Assembly (NCBI GenBank): GCA_004431415.1
Contig: QPMI01000244.1
Location: 1-64,000 of the forward strand
Origin: Cyanophora paradoxa
Taxonomy: Eukaryota > Glaucocystophyceae > Cyanophorales > Cyanophoraceae
Direction: 5' to 3'
DNA length: 64,000 nucleotides
Below the pieces are notes generated by a model. That model did not search any database. It was given only the letters and a program-made list of their open reading frames with translations, and was not told the DNA's origin. Shown here in pieces: positions 41,602-51,762 of the stretch; the stretch's first letter is position 1; the number at the start of each line of letters is the position of its first letter. The position numbers and the translations under genes were made by a program.

Positions 41602-43609
41602 CTAGCTATCGGGCTTGGCGGCGAGGAGGAAGAGGGCGTCGTACTCGAAGCGGAGCATCGAGTCGGCCGCCGCGCAGTACCGCGCCCGCCGGTGGCCCCG
41701 CTCCACCACCTGCCCCGCCCCGCCCCGCCCCGCCCCCTCAGCCGGGGAGCACGGGGCGCGAGGGGCGCGCGGGGCGGCGGGCGCGCCGTGAGACCGGCGC
41801 AGGCGGCGGCGGCGGCGACCTCCTCCGCCGTCAGCTCCACCGTGAAGGGCCGCCCCGCCGCCGGCCCGCCGCCGGCCCCGCGCCGCCCGAGCCAGAAGCG
41901 CCGCCGCCGGCGGCGCGGACGAGGCGGGCGCTGCGGGGGCGGCTCGAGGGGGCGGGCGGGGCGCGGGGGCGGGGGGGCGGACAGGATGTCGGCCTCGGGG
42001 ACGGGGCTCGTCTCGGAGTAGTGGTTGTAGAGGAGCGCCCCTACCCCCGCGACCGCGCCCCCGCCCGCCCGCCTCAGAGCGAGCTGGCGGGGCGGGGCGG
42101 GGCGGGGCGGGGGGCGTGGCGGGGACCGAGGTTGATCCAGAGGCCGCCGGGGCGGAGGGCGCGGGCGATGGTGGCGAGGTACTTCACCAGGTTCGTCCCT
42201 GCCCGCGGGGCCCGTCAGGCGGGGCGGCGGGGGCCCCGGGGCGGGGGCGGGCGCCGGTGTCGATGAAGAAGGCGGTGACGACGACGTCCCAGGCCCCCGC
42301 CGCCCCCGCCCCGCCGTACGTCTGCCCCCGCCTCAGCGCCCAGGCGGCGGGGCGGCGGGGGGAGGCCGGGGCACCTCGACGAAGTCCCCCGCGGCGAACG
42401 TCAGGCGCGGCTCGCCCTCCCCCTGGAAGACCTGAGGGGGGAGGCGGCGGGGCTCGGAGGGGGCGGGGCAGAGGGGGCGGGGCAGGGAGAGCGGGGCCGG
42501 CGCACGCTGGAGACGTCGACGTCGGGGAAGGACAGGCGCCGGCATGGGCCCGCGAAGCTGCCCGGGCCTCAGGGGGCGGAGAGGGAGGGCAGGAGGCGGA
42601 GGGGCGGGGGCGGGGGCGCCTGCGGGTGTTGAGCGCCGCGTGGGCGTCCGGGCAGATCTCGAAGGCCCCCGCCCCGCGCCCCGCCAGCGCGTTCATCAGC
42701 GCGAACGACGCCACCAGCATGTACTGCTCTCCGTGAGGGCGGTTCCGGCAGGAGGCGGGGTGGAGGGGCACCGTGTTGTCCTCGTTCGCCTGGGCGCGGA
42801 AGCCGCGGGATGCGATCTCCCACGCGAGGCGCCCGAGGCCCGCCCCGGGTACCAGCACTCGCACCGCGTCCCGCTGCCCGGGGCTCACGGGCGGCCGGGG
42901 GGTACAGGGGCGGGGAGGGGTACAGGGGCGCGGCGGGCGCACGGGGGTGCCCTGCGTGGCGTGCCAGTGCTCGAGGGCCTCCAGCAGCGGCCCGTACCCC
43001 TCGGCGCGCTCCTCCGCCCCCGCGGCCGTCCACTCGCGCTTCAGTTGGGCGAGCACCTGCCCCCGGCGGCGCCGGCGGCGGTGAGGGGCGGCGAGGGCGG
43101 CGCGGCGCGGGGGCCGGGGCGCGCCTGGAGGACGAAGGGCTGGGCCTCAAGGAGGGCCCGCCAGAGGGCCCGCGGGGCGTCGCCGGGGGCCGGCGGCAGC
43201 GCGCGGCCGGCGACGCGCACGCCGAGGTTCCACTGGACGCGCTTGCGGGGCCCCGACGTGTCGAGCAGCGAGGCCGCCCGCGACGCGCCGGTGATCGCCC
43301 GGAACAGCGCCGCGTTCGCGTTGACGGCCTCCCGCACCTGCCCGCCCCACCCCGCGCGCTCGCTCGGCCCTGAACTCGAAGACGGCGAGCTCGGGCTCGC
43401 GGCGGGCGCGTGCGGACCTCGTGCGCGCGCTTCGCGACGAGATCGCGGAACGGGGCCCACTGGGCGGAGGCCGGATCGCCGCCGGCGTCGCGTACAGCGC
43501 TCTCGGCGGTAGCCTCGATGCGGTCCACGTAGGCGGGTCCGAAGTAGTCGCAATAGAAGCGGAACGTGTCCAGCGCGAACGCGAACGGCTCCACGTCCTG
43601 AACCGCCAT
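41602..43609 (-). CDS. N2227-family SAM-dependent methyltransferase (carnosine N-methyltransferase-like)
   Basis: Members methylate carnosine or related histidine dipeptides using S-adenosylmethionine. The N-terminus (FAFALDTFRFYCDYFGPAYV; FRDLVAKRAHEVR; VNANAALFRAITGASRA) and LLEALEHWHATQGTPV precede the SAM-binding motif VRVLVPGAGLGRLAWEIASR. The family signatures HGEQYMLVASFALMNAL, DVVVTAFFIDTG and, across a GC-donor intron, NLVKYLATIARALRPGGLW then INLGP follow, with LLYNHYSETSPVPEADIL. The C-terminus (FTVELTAEEVAAAAACAGL; FEYDALFLLAAKPDS) closes the Rossmann sheet. Start MAVQDVEPF at 43609 fits the family's N-terminal helices. The next gene on the right is divergent. The substrate is inferred from family only. 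Confidence 0.8.
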
Positions 43610-44062
43610 CGCCGCAGCGCCCGCGGCCTAGACCTCGCGCTCGCCCGACCTGCAGCTGCAGGCGCGCGCACAGGCGCTAGGCCGATCTAAAAGGTTGCTC
43701 TGATCTGTAAGATCGACACACACAGAGCAAGAATTCAAGACTTGCACGGGCCGGGTACGGGCCGGGTACGCGCAAATCCGACCAATGTTCGCTACAGGCC
43801 TCCTCGTCCCAGCGGAACCCCGCAGCTCGCCGCTCGCGTCGTTCGGCGCCAGCGCCCGTTCTTTCGTCTCTGCAGGCGCGCTGGCGCGGCGACCCCGCTC
43901 ACGGAAGCGCTTCGAGGCCGTCGTACGCAGCGCCCGGGCGCAGGAGGCCGGCCCGGAAGGCGAGTGCCTGCCTTTCGAAGCTTCGAGGGTTGATTGAACT
44001 AATTCCGCACGTTTCTGTTCAGAACGAGGGAATTTTACGCCCGGCGATGAAGGCAAGCTCGA
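43610..44062. other. Spacer between divergent genes
   Basis: This separates the methyltransferase (reverse) from the Host_attach gene (forward) and probably acts as a shared promoter region. It includes the duplicated word CGGGCCGGGTACG (about 43747 and 43758). No convincing ORF; an ATG at 44047 in another frame is not supported by downstream coding sequence. Confidence 0.4.
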
Positions 44063-45051
44063 ATGCTAGCTTGCCGCACGTCCCACGCCTCGATTCGGGT
44101 TCAAAATTCCTTCCTCGCGAGCGCAGCTGCTCAGCGCTTCACGCATGGCGTCCGCGAGCGTGTCTGGGTGGTCGCGGCGGACCGGGCCCGGGCGCGCGTC
44201 TTCGCCGTGCACCGCCCGGACGCCGAGGAGCGCCTGACGACGGCGGAGCACCCGGAGGATCGGTTCCACGCGCGGGACCGCGGCCTCCGCTCGCACCCGA
44301 CGGAGGAGCTGCACGAGTTCGAGGACCTCGTCGCCCCGCAGAGTGCGCCCCGCCCGCGCCTCCCGCCCCGGCCTTCCTCATTGGATCCGACGCCTCATTC
44401 GGCGCCAGGCAGGCTCCCGGAGCGGGAGTCGCGCTCGGACGACAGCGGGCGCTTCGCGAGCCGCCCCGCCCCGCGCACGAGCGCCTCGCGCCGCGTCGGC
44501 TCCCCGGGGCAGGAGGACGACGTGGAGGTGTATCCCCCGCTCCCCCTCGCGCCCGAGCTCGTCCCCCTCGCCGGCCGACCATGAGCTTCCGGGGCGGGCA
44601 GACGGAGCGGTTCGCGCGGCAGCTGGCGGACACCCTCGAGGAGGCGCGCGCCGCCGGCCGTATGGACGTCCGCCCCTCACGGCCTCCCTCCCCGCCGCCC
44701 CGCGGCCCCGCGCCTCCGCGCCTCACGCCGCCCGCAGAAGTTCTACTTCGCGGCGGGCCCGCAGTTCATCGGCGCCTTCCGGTCCGCGGCCCGCCGGCCC
44801 CGCCTCGCCCCCGCCCCGGCCCACGGGCGCCGAGCCGCGCAGGAAGGAGCTGGGCGGCCGCCCCGCCCTCCGCGGCGCGCTCGTCGACGAGGCGCGAGAG
44901 CCCCGCCCCGCCCCCGCCCCCCGCCGCCACCGGGGCCCGCCGGCGGCCGACAGCGAAGGTGCCGGGGCGGGCGCAGGTGAAGAAGAGCGTGGTGGACATG
45001 TCGACGCACGCCATCCGCGAGGCCCTCGGCGACGACCTCCGCCGCCGCTGA
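44063..45051 (+). CDS. Bacterial-type Host_attach (PF10116-like) protein
   Basis: The segment RVWVVAADRARARVFAVHRP, then DRGLRSHPTEELHEFEDLV, SDDSGRFASRP, ERFARQLADTLEEARAAGRM, KFYFAAGPQFIGAFRSA and VKKSVVDMSTHAIREALGDD reproduces, from memory, the order of motifs in bacterial 'protein required for attachment to host cells' proteins. Those motifs are: W-x-x-x-ADxxRAR, SDxxGR, FAxxLAxxLxxA, a hydrophobic strand with P-x-F-x-G-x-x-R, and a C-terminal K-D-L-T-like helix. That family is related to bacterial eRF1-like proteins and its role is unclear. The first 30 residues (MLACRTSHASIRVQNSFLAS AAAQRF) are rich in Ser/Ala/Arg with no acidic residue, as in organelle-targeting leaders. Introns near 44340-44600, 44670-44735 and 44800-44980 show the gene is nuclear, not contamination. 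Transfer from bacteria is inferred. Confidence 0.62.
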
Positions 45052-45227
45052 CCGCCCCGCCCCGCCCCCCCGGCCCGCCCCCGCAGGCCCTCGCTGGCCG
45101 AGCCCCGCGCCCGCCCTGTAAATACCGCGCGCACAGAGGCGCCTCACTTGCTGAAGGTGAATGCCTCCGGGGCGGGGTGCGGAGGGTGCCGGAGGCGGCG
45201 GGCTCCCGAAGTTGGCCCAGCTCGCGC

Positions 45228-46207
45228 TCACGCCGCTGGCCGCCCCGGGGCTCCGCGGCCCGGGCCCTGGCGGCGCGACCGGCCCCGCGCGCTCTCGTCC
45301 GAGTCGCTCTCGAGCTCCACCGGCGCCGGCTGCGGCCCCGTCACACCTGCGGCGCGGCCCCGCGCCGGCGGCGGCCGGCCCACGCACCCTCCGCTGGCCC
45401 CCGACTGCGCCGCTCCCGCCCCCTCCACGACCCCGAGGGCCCCCCGCCCCGCCAAAGCCCCCGGACTCCTTTGGGAGCCTGCGGCACGCTCAGGGGCCAC
45501 GGAGCAGGGCCGGAGGGGCGGCCGCGCACCGGTGCTCCGCTCCGCGGCGCCGAGGGAGGCCGCGGAGGCGCTCCGGAGGCCGGCGCCCTGCGACGGCTGC
45601 GGCGCCGCGTGGGGCGTCCGCCCCGCCAGCGCGCCCCGCTGCAGCTCCGCCAGTATCGTGTACAGCAGCGGCCTGGGCGGCCCGTGAGCGGAGCCGCCGC
45701 CGCGATTGGGGCCCGCCCGCCGCACGCGCGTCCGCCACGCACAGCTGCATTGTGCTCGAGTCCTCGGGGATGCGCAAGTCGTGCGCAAGGAGGCGCCTGT
45801 CCAGCTGCTCCTCCGGCTGCCCCGACTCTGCGCCCGGTTCAAGCGCGAAGCGGACGGCAGCGGCCTGCACGGACCCGGAAGAAAGACGCAGAGCGTGTTC
45901 TTGTACTTGTTCCACTCCAAATACTCCCTTATTAGCTCGTTGATCAGCAGGTTCTCGTTCGATAGCTGTGGGCGCGGCTCGTCCTGCTAGCTTTGTCAGC
46001 AGCCCGCAGTGGCGCAGGCGGGGGCGGAGCCGCACATGATCATCGAGCGCGCCGAATATCTCGGCCCGGATGCGAGCGCGTATCTGCCGCAGCACGCCCT
46101 TGCCTTCCAGCGTGTCCTTCAACGCTGCCTGCCGCGTCGGCGCAAGATCTGGGCGCGAGCGCTCGCGGCCACAACGCACCCGACTTCAGCTCCTCTACCG
46201 TCGCCAT
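45228..46207 (-). CDS. CEP20: CEP20/FOR20 (FOPNL) centriolar and ciliary protein
   Basis: This is a component of basal bodies and centriolar satellites needed for cilium or flagellum assembly. The first exon (46207) reads MATVEELKS; after a GC-donor intron come ALKDTLEGKGVLRQIRARIR and AEIFGALDDH, the FOP/LisH dimerisation N-terminus. The exon at about 45960-45870 reads LSNENLLINELIREYLEWNK then YKNTLCVFLP. The next reads ESGQPEEQLDRRLLAHDLRI with PEDSSTMQL, then PLLYTILAELQRG. These match FOR20 in order. Family members are about 170-200 residues; here a further 90-odd low-complexity residues (ending ELESDSDESARGRSRRQGP) extend the C-terminus to 45228. Presence of this gene suggests the organism builds flagella at some stage. 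The gene overlaps no other. Confidence 0.78.
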
Positions 46208-46323
46208 CGCTGCAGCTGCGCCGCCGCTGGATTGGCTTTCGTGGTTGCAATTCGCGCCTTTTTTTCGCCTTGGGTACAGTGTCCCAGCCGCAGGCGGCGA
46301 AACTCGCAAGCCGCAATACCGGA

Positions 46324-47191
46324 ATGGAGACCAGGATAGTTCTTACATGCGCTGTGCTGGCGGCATCAGTCATGTCGGTCGCTGGTGCGTGGGTCCTGGC
46401 GCCTGGGAGCCGAACCGGGCCTCCTTGCGGGCCGCCGACCGCCGGCTGCCTGCTGCACATTTGTGTGCACCATATAAGACCGCCGGCCACGTCGCTGGAT
46501 TTCGTGGGGCTTTTGAACGGGGTCGCTAGGCGGAGCCGCGTTCTAACGTCGGTTGCGTGGCCCCCGTGCGCTTAGCTCCCCGAGCGCTATTATTCCCTGC
46601 GATACGAACAGTATGGAGCGCCCATGCTCACCATTCGCCTCGCACGCACAGCGCAAGGCAGTCAGGCTCCTGTGGTCAGCCCCGCCGCCCTGGCGTCCTG
46701 TCACCGCCACTTGACGCTTGCCCGCAGGACCCTCATCGTGCTGCAGATCTCAAAATGGTCTGACGCCCTCGTGGGTCGCGCGGGCGTTGCATTGACGCGG
46801 CCGCTCAGGGCCACACCATGCTCGTCATGTTCGCGGGCTCCTTCGGCGTGCTCATCGCCCTCGGCCTTCTTAGCTGGATCGGCTGCCTTGTCTACCGCTA
46901 CACGAACAAGAACAAGCCCAGCGCACAGATGCAGGCCCGCAGGCAGATCGTTGACAACGATGACCTGAAGGAGAATTTCCTGGGCGGGTGCGCAGGCCCC
47001 CCGCAGCGTCACTTAGATGAGCTTCCGCATATAGGTCGAAGCGAGCGCTGTGGGGCCCGCGCTACCTCCGCGCCCCGCTGACTGCGGTCGCCCGCAGCTG
47101 GATCAACAGCACTGAAGACGCGAAGCCTGGCAAGCAGGCCTTCGCGATGGCGGATAGCGCCGGCGCGTGCGGCGGCGGCGGTTGCTGCTAG
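46324..47191 (+). CDS. Small type I membrane protein with cysteine tail
   Basis: The signal peptide exon starts at 46324 (METRIVLTCAVLAASVMSVA) and ends at a GTGCGT donor. Middle exons (YGAPMLTIRLARTAQGSQ; ISKWSDALVGRAGVALTRPL) are short and tentative. The exon at 46815 onward contains one transmembrane helix, MFAGSFGVLIALGLLSWIGC, then LVYRYTNKNKPSAQMQARRQ, IVDNDDLKENFLGG. After an intron the last exon reads WINSTEDAKPGKQAF...ACGGGGCC and stops at 47189. The terminal Cys pair after a Gly run could be lipidated. Topology: short lumenal or extracellular part, one helix, about 65-residue cytosolic tail. No family recognised. Confidence 0.5.
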
Positions 47192-48009
47192 GCTCCGGTT
47201 CGAGCTGCTAGGTTCGAGCTGTGTGTTTTATCTGTAAACCAGATTAGTCACTAGTGTAGGTGTGTACCGCTGAACGGACTCATATAGAGGGATGATAGAG
47301 CCACCCCCACCCGGCACCCGCCCTCCAGAGCCCTGCGGCCCCTGGCCATGGCAACATGCAGCTGAGGCCCAGCCTGAGGGCACCGTGGCACATGTACAGC
47401 CAGCTGCAGCTGCAGGCGCCAGCTGCATGCCAGCTGCGCATGCCGGGGCGCCGGCGCTTGACTAAGCATGATCATGATGTGTCGCAGTGCTGATATCGAT
47501 GTACATGTCGAAGACCGGCCTGGCCGGGCGCATTCTTGAGCTGCAGCCGACGCGAGCTCAGAAACGTGAACTGCACTGCCGCAGTGCGGCACGCATTCAA
47601 TGATTCGAGTGCCCAGCACGAACCAATGTGACGCCGGCATGTATTTGATGTTCTCAAGTTCTCCGCAGCTGCAGATGTGTGGTATACGCTTTTTGTGTTT
47701 TTGCAGCGTGTTAACCGGGGGGTGCGAGCCTCCTTGCTTCAGATCAAATAGCTTTGCATTAGACTTTCAGCTGCCGACACAGCTAAATCCTGCTTTCATC
47801 ATTATGCTTAGGCAAAAGTTGAAATGCGCAAACAAAATGCGACGCGCGAGTCTGAGCACGCCGCAAGAAAGAGAAGGGGAGGGAGGGGGAGGCTACTCTG
47901 CTGTTGAGCTCATCTGGTGGTACAGACGGCGCGCGCATACGGGCGAGCTCACTACTGGGATGCGCGCCGGCAGGCGGGCGAGAGAGCCCGCGCAGCGACG
48001 GGAAGCCGC
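47192..48009. other. Spacer between convergent genes
   Basis: It contains a cluster of CAGCTGCAG/AGCTGCATG words at 47350-47450 and a less GC-rich patch at 47640-47840. No supported gene on either strand. It holds the 3' UTRs of the membrane-protein and atpI genes. Confidence 0.4.
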
Positions 48010-49781
48010 TTAGTGCTCCGCGGCGTGCTTCTCGTGCTCGAGCTCGTGGCCGACCTCGACGGCCTCGCCGATGTACACCGACGCGAGGGTCGCGAAGATG
48101 AGCGCCTGCGCGCCGCGTCGGCGCCGGCCCCGAGAGAAAAGGAAGGGAGATGCGGGCGACGGACCTGGATGGCCGAGGCGAAGAGGCCGAGGAGCATGGC
48201 GGGGAGGGGCACGACCACGGGGATGAGGAGGATGAGCACGGACACGACCAGCTGCGGGGACGCTCAGCCGCCGCGTAGAGCGCAGGCGGGCGGGGCGCGG
48301 ACCTCGTCGGCAAGGATGTTACCGAAGAGACGGAAGGAGAGCGAGAGCGGCTTGGTGAAGTCCTCAATGATGTTGATGGGGAGGAGGATCGGGGTCGGCT
48401 TCACGTAGCGGGTGAAGTAGCCGAGGCCCGCGCCCTGCGCCGCCCCGCCTCAGCGCGCGCGACGCGGATTTGATCTGCGCGCGCGGACCTTGAAGCCAGC
48501 GTAGAAGTACGCCAGCGAGACGAGGAGCGCCATCGACGCGGTGGTGTTGATGTCGTTGGTGGGCGCCGCGAGCTCACCCTGCGCAAGGCGGACCGAACCG
48601 GTCAGAACAACCTGCGAGCGTCGGCCCGGCGCGCGGGCTCGAGACGCACCTCCGGGATGTGGACGAGCTTCCAGGGGACCAGAGCGCCGGCCCAGTTGGA
48701 CGCGAAGATGAAGAGGAAGAGGGTGCCGACGAAGGGGACCCACTCGCGGTAGTCGTGCTCGCCGATGTTCTGGCGGGCGATGTCCTCGATGAACTCGATG
48801 GCGTACTCGCCGACGTTCTGCACGCCGGTGGGCTCGCGCTCCTTCTTGCCGGACGCCGACACGCCGAAGGCGAGCAGGGCCGCGAAGATGATCCAGGTCA
48901 CGAAGATGACCTGGCCGTGAACGTGCATGCCGTTCGGGAGGTCCCAGTACCAGTGCTTGCCGACCTCGACGGCAGCCAGGGGCATGGCCGACAGGGCGTC
49001 GATCGCCGCAGCCGGGTTGGCCAGGAGCTGGGCAGCCGAGGCCGACTCCGGGAACATCTGCGAGAACATAGCCGACGCGCCGAGGAACGCCGGGACGGTC
49101 ATCTTCTGGCCGTGCTCCGCAGCGAACTTCTGGACGGTCTTGGTGTCGCGCTGGGCGCGCTCCGCGCAGAACTCGAACGCGCGCTCAACAGGGCTCTGCT
49201 CAGCGCTGCGCATACAAAAAGAGGAGGAAGGAATGGTCAGATCGGACCGATTCGCGGGGCGAAACACTAGTCAAGCGCCCCACGGCGCCCGAGCGGTCGA
49301 GCCCGGCGGCAAACGGTGGAGAACCCATCTTTAGATGTCAAAAGAGAGGTCTAAACTGAATGCTAGGCCCCCGCGCGGCTGCCAGCGGTATAAGCGACGC
49401 TGCGCGCGCAAACCCCATCCCGCGGCGGAGGGATGATTTGGAGCCAGCGCGCTGCTCCCCGACGCTCTAGGACGGACAAGAGACATCTATTGCATCCTCC
49501 TGCGCGCTCTGATGCGCCGCGCTGCCGCAGGACAGCCGGGGTCCCACGTGCGCGCAAGTCCAAGGTTGAAAAATCTGGCCGACGAACCTGGCGCTGACGA
49601 ACTCCACAGCCTTCGACGCAGCCAGGCGGGCCGCGCGGCGGGTGGCGCCGACATTGACGCGGCCGAAAGCCTGGCTCTCGAAGAACCGGCTAATCTGGCG
49701 AGCCGCCTGCTTGGCCGCCGCCTGGGTGCTGACGGGCGCGGTGCGGCCGGAGGCCACGGGGGTGGAGACGATGAACGCCAT
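48010..49781 (-). CDS. atpI: Nuclear-encoded plastid ATP synthase CF0 subunit a (AtpI)
   Basis: Subunit a forms the proton half-channels beside the c-ring of thylakoid F1F0 ATP synthase. After the presequence the mature part reads [120 protein letters not shown] then [12 protein letters not shown] with the essential Arg, [20 protein letters not shown] and [32 protein letters not shown] and [16 protein letters not shown] are cyanobacterial/plastid signatures, not mitochondrial ATP6. Exons are separated by canonical introns (for example CATCCCGGAG|GTGCGT...TTGCGCAG|GGTGAGC), so the gene is nuclear. The leader ([20 protein letters not shown] onward, Ser/Ala/Arg-rich) is followed by [20 protein letters not shown] and ASA|AQ, like a thylakoid-transfer signal with an AxA cleavage site. 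Confidence 0.88.
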
Positions 49782-50078
49782 GGCGCTGCTTTGCCGACGC
49801 GAAATCGGCCCGAACGGAGTGTACCCCTCGAACAGTGTGTACCCCTTACCGAGTGAACCCCCCCAACTGCTTCGCACTAACTCGCGATCGGGGCTGTACC
49901 CTGGGCCGGCCGACAGCTCAGTGTGGCTCAGCCCTCGTACGTGGTGCGCGTTACCGCCCCTCCCTGGCGCCCTCAGCCCGCCGCTCACGCTCCCCCCGCG
50001 CCGCGGCGCACCGGCAGTTATTTCCTGTGGCAGTGTCCTGGTGAGCTCGGGCCGGCTCGCTCCCTGCGTTCAGTGCAG
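49782..50078. promoter_or_regulatory. Spacer, likely bidirectional promoter
   Basis: About 300 bases between the divergent atpI and the hypothetical gene to its right. It has repeated GTGTACCCC words (49818, 49839) but no clear TATA box. Promoter assignment rests on position only. Confidence 0.3.
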
Positions 50079-51635
50079 ATGTATAGGGGAAGTACGCCTT
50101 GGTCGAGCCGCCGACCACCGATCGCATCGCCGAGTCGCGCTCGCGCACTGCGGCAGCTGCAGCGCCGGCGCCCGACCCCGAGCTCATCCTGCCGCCCTCG
50201 AGCGGCCGGCGCTCGCTCGCTGCGCTCCTCAACGCAACGCGCTCGGCTCCACGCCCGCGGCGCAGTGCAGATCGTAGGTATCGAGCGCCTAGACGCGCAC
50301 GGGCGCCGGTGCGGCCGCGGGCCCGTCAAGGACGTCCCCGGGCCCGCGACCCGGTGCGCTGCACGTGCGTCCCGGCTCTCTGTTATCACTCGTGTGCCCA
50401 GCCGCTCGGGCTAGGCGCGCACGGCCCCGGCCTCCTGCAGCTGATCATGAGCGGCTGCATCCTCTCCTCGCCCCCTCTCCTCCTTCGCCCCTCCCTCTCC
50501 CCCGTCCCTCTCCTCACAAGGGCGCAGTGGCCACGGGAGGTCAAGCACCAGTCGGCGAGCGGGTTAAACAGGTTAGCTGTACTGTCCCGCTCCCAGCATC
50601 CGTTTTCCTTTCGAAGCCCACTGCAGCCTGTGCTGTACCCCGCGCCTTGACGAGCCACCCTCCGCAGGTCTATCGGGGGTGCAACTTCCCCCTGCAACCC
50701 TTTCACCCGTACCACGCACCCCCCTCACCCCGTACCCCGTACCCCCCTCACCCGTACCCCGTACCCCCGTTCCTCAGGCTCCTGTACCCCGCGCCACAAC
50801 GAGCTCCCTGCCTGTTGTCTGCTCTTCACTGGAGCTCTGGTGGAGCTCTGCACTAACTGAGTGTGTACCAGTACCCCGTCGAGCAGGCCGATTGCATCGC
50901 GCCCATCAACTACATCAAGCTCGGGCGCGCGGGGTCCCGCCAGAGGAGGGAAGCGCTCGCGCTCATCCCCCCGGGGGATCGCCTCTTGCCTGCGCCTGGC
51001 CTCCCCGCTCGCACGCCCCGAGTCCACGCGTCGGACGAGCTCATTGTTCGCCATGAGCTCTACGAGTGGGCGCATCTTTGGGCGCTCGCGCACGGCGCCG
51101 GCCATGTCCTGCAGGTCCTGCGGATCTTGCACGATAGCCCTGTGGACGGCAACCGCAAGGTCTACGGCAAGGATCGAGTGCGACCGGGTGCATGTTCCTT
51201 TTGCGTTTATCGTGAGCTTGTGTTGAATTCAGGCTCGCAGACTTCCTGATTGAGTTCGAGCACTTCGTCGTTGTGGTGGAGGTGGACGAGCGGGGCCACG
51301 GGCGCACCAACGTCTTCGCTAGAATGTCCCTGAGCACCGCGATTCGCTACAGGCGCTCCGCGGAGGACGCCCGGATGCGGGAGGCGAAGCGCGAGCGGGA
51401 GGCCGCGCGGGCGGAGCGGGAGGCGAAGGAGCGCGAGCGGGAGGCGAAGGAGCGCGAGCGGGAGGCGAAGGAGCGCGAGCGGGAGGCCGCGTGGACGCGC
51501 GAGGACCGGAAGTGCATGCTCAAGCAGCTGTGTCGTGGGAGACCTGTGGATCCTGCACTGTGGGAATTTCGCACTGCGGGGCCTCACCTCCAACCTCCGC
51601 CCCGGCCTCCACCCGGCCGTGGGCCGCCTGCTTAG
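50079..51635 (+). CDS. Hypothetical protein with Arg/Glu-rich coiled coil
   Basis: The best-supported exons are at 50880-51180 (YPVEQADCIAPINYIKLG; ASDELIVRHELYEWAHLW; AHGAGHVLQVLRILHDSP; VDGNRKVYGKD) and 51238-51635 (DFLIEFEHFVVVVEVDERGH, GRTNVFARMSLSTAIRYRRS). The second continues into a charged coiled coil with a 7-residue repeat, EAKERER, present three times as a 21-base DNA repeat at about 51420-51485. It ends WEFRTAGPH...PPA. An upstream exon reading IVGIERLDAHGRRCGRG (about 50272) and a start near 50079 are tentative. The protein has no signal peptide in the visible part and no recognised domain. The opposite strand has open frames here but they are Leu/Pro/Arg low complexity. Confidence 0.4.
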
Positions 51636-51762
51636 CCGCCGCCTGGCCATCATGTTGAAGTGATATGCACAAATTGAATGAATGGCGATGGATGCATCGA
51701 TACCCTACCTCGAGCTCGCGATCGAGCTCAGCTGCAGCTATCATAGTATAGCGCTAGCTATA

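Noticed and set aside
48659-49270. 203-codon forward frame opposite atpI
   Set aside because: The reverse strand is an unmistakable AtpI; this is its shadow.
48010-49781. Mitochondrial ATP6 as an alternative for the subunit a gene
   Set aside because: [13 protein letters not shown] and the [19 protein letters not shown] region are plastid/cyanobacterial; mitochondrial ATP6 lacks them.
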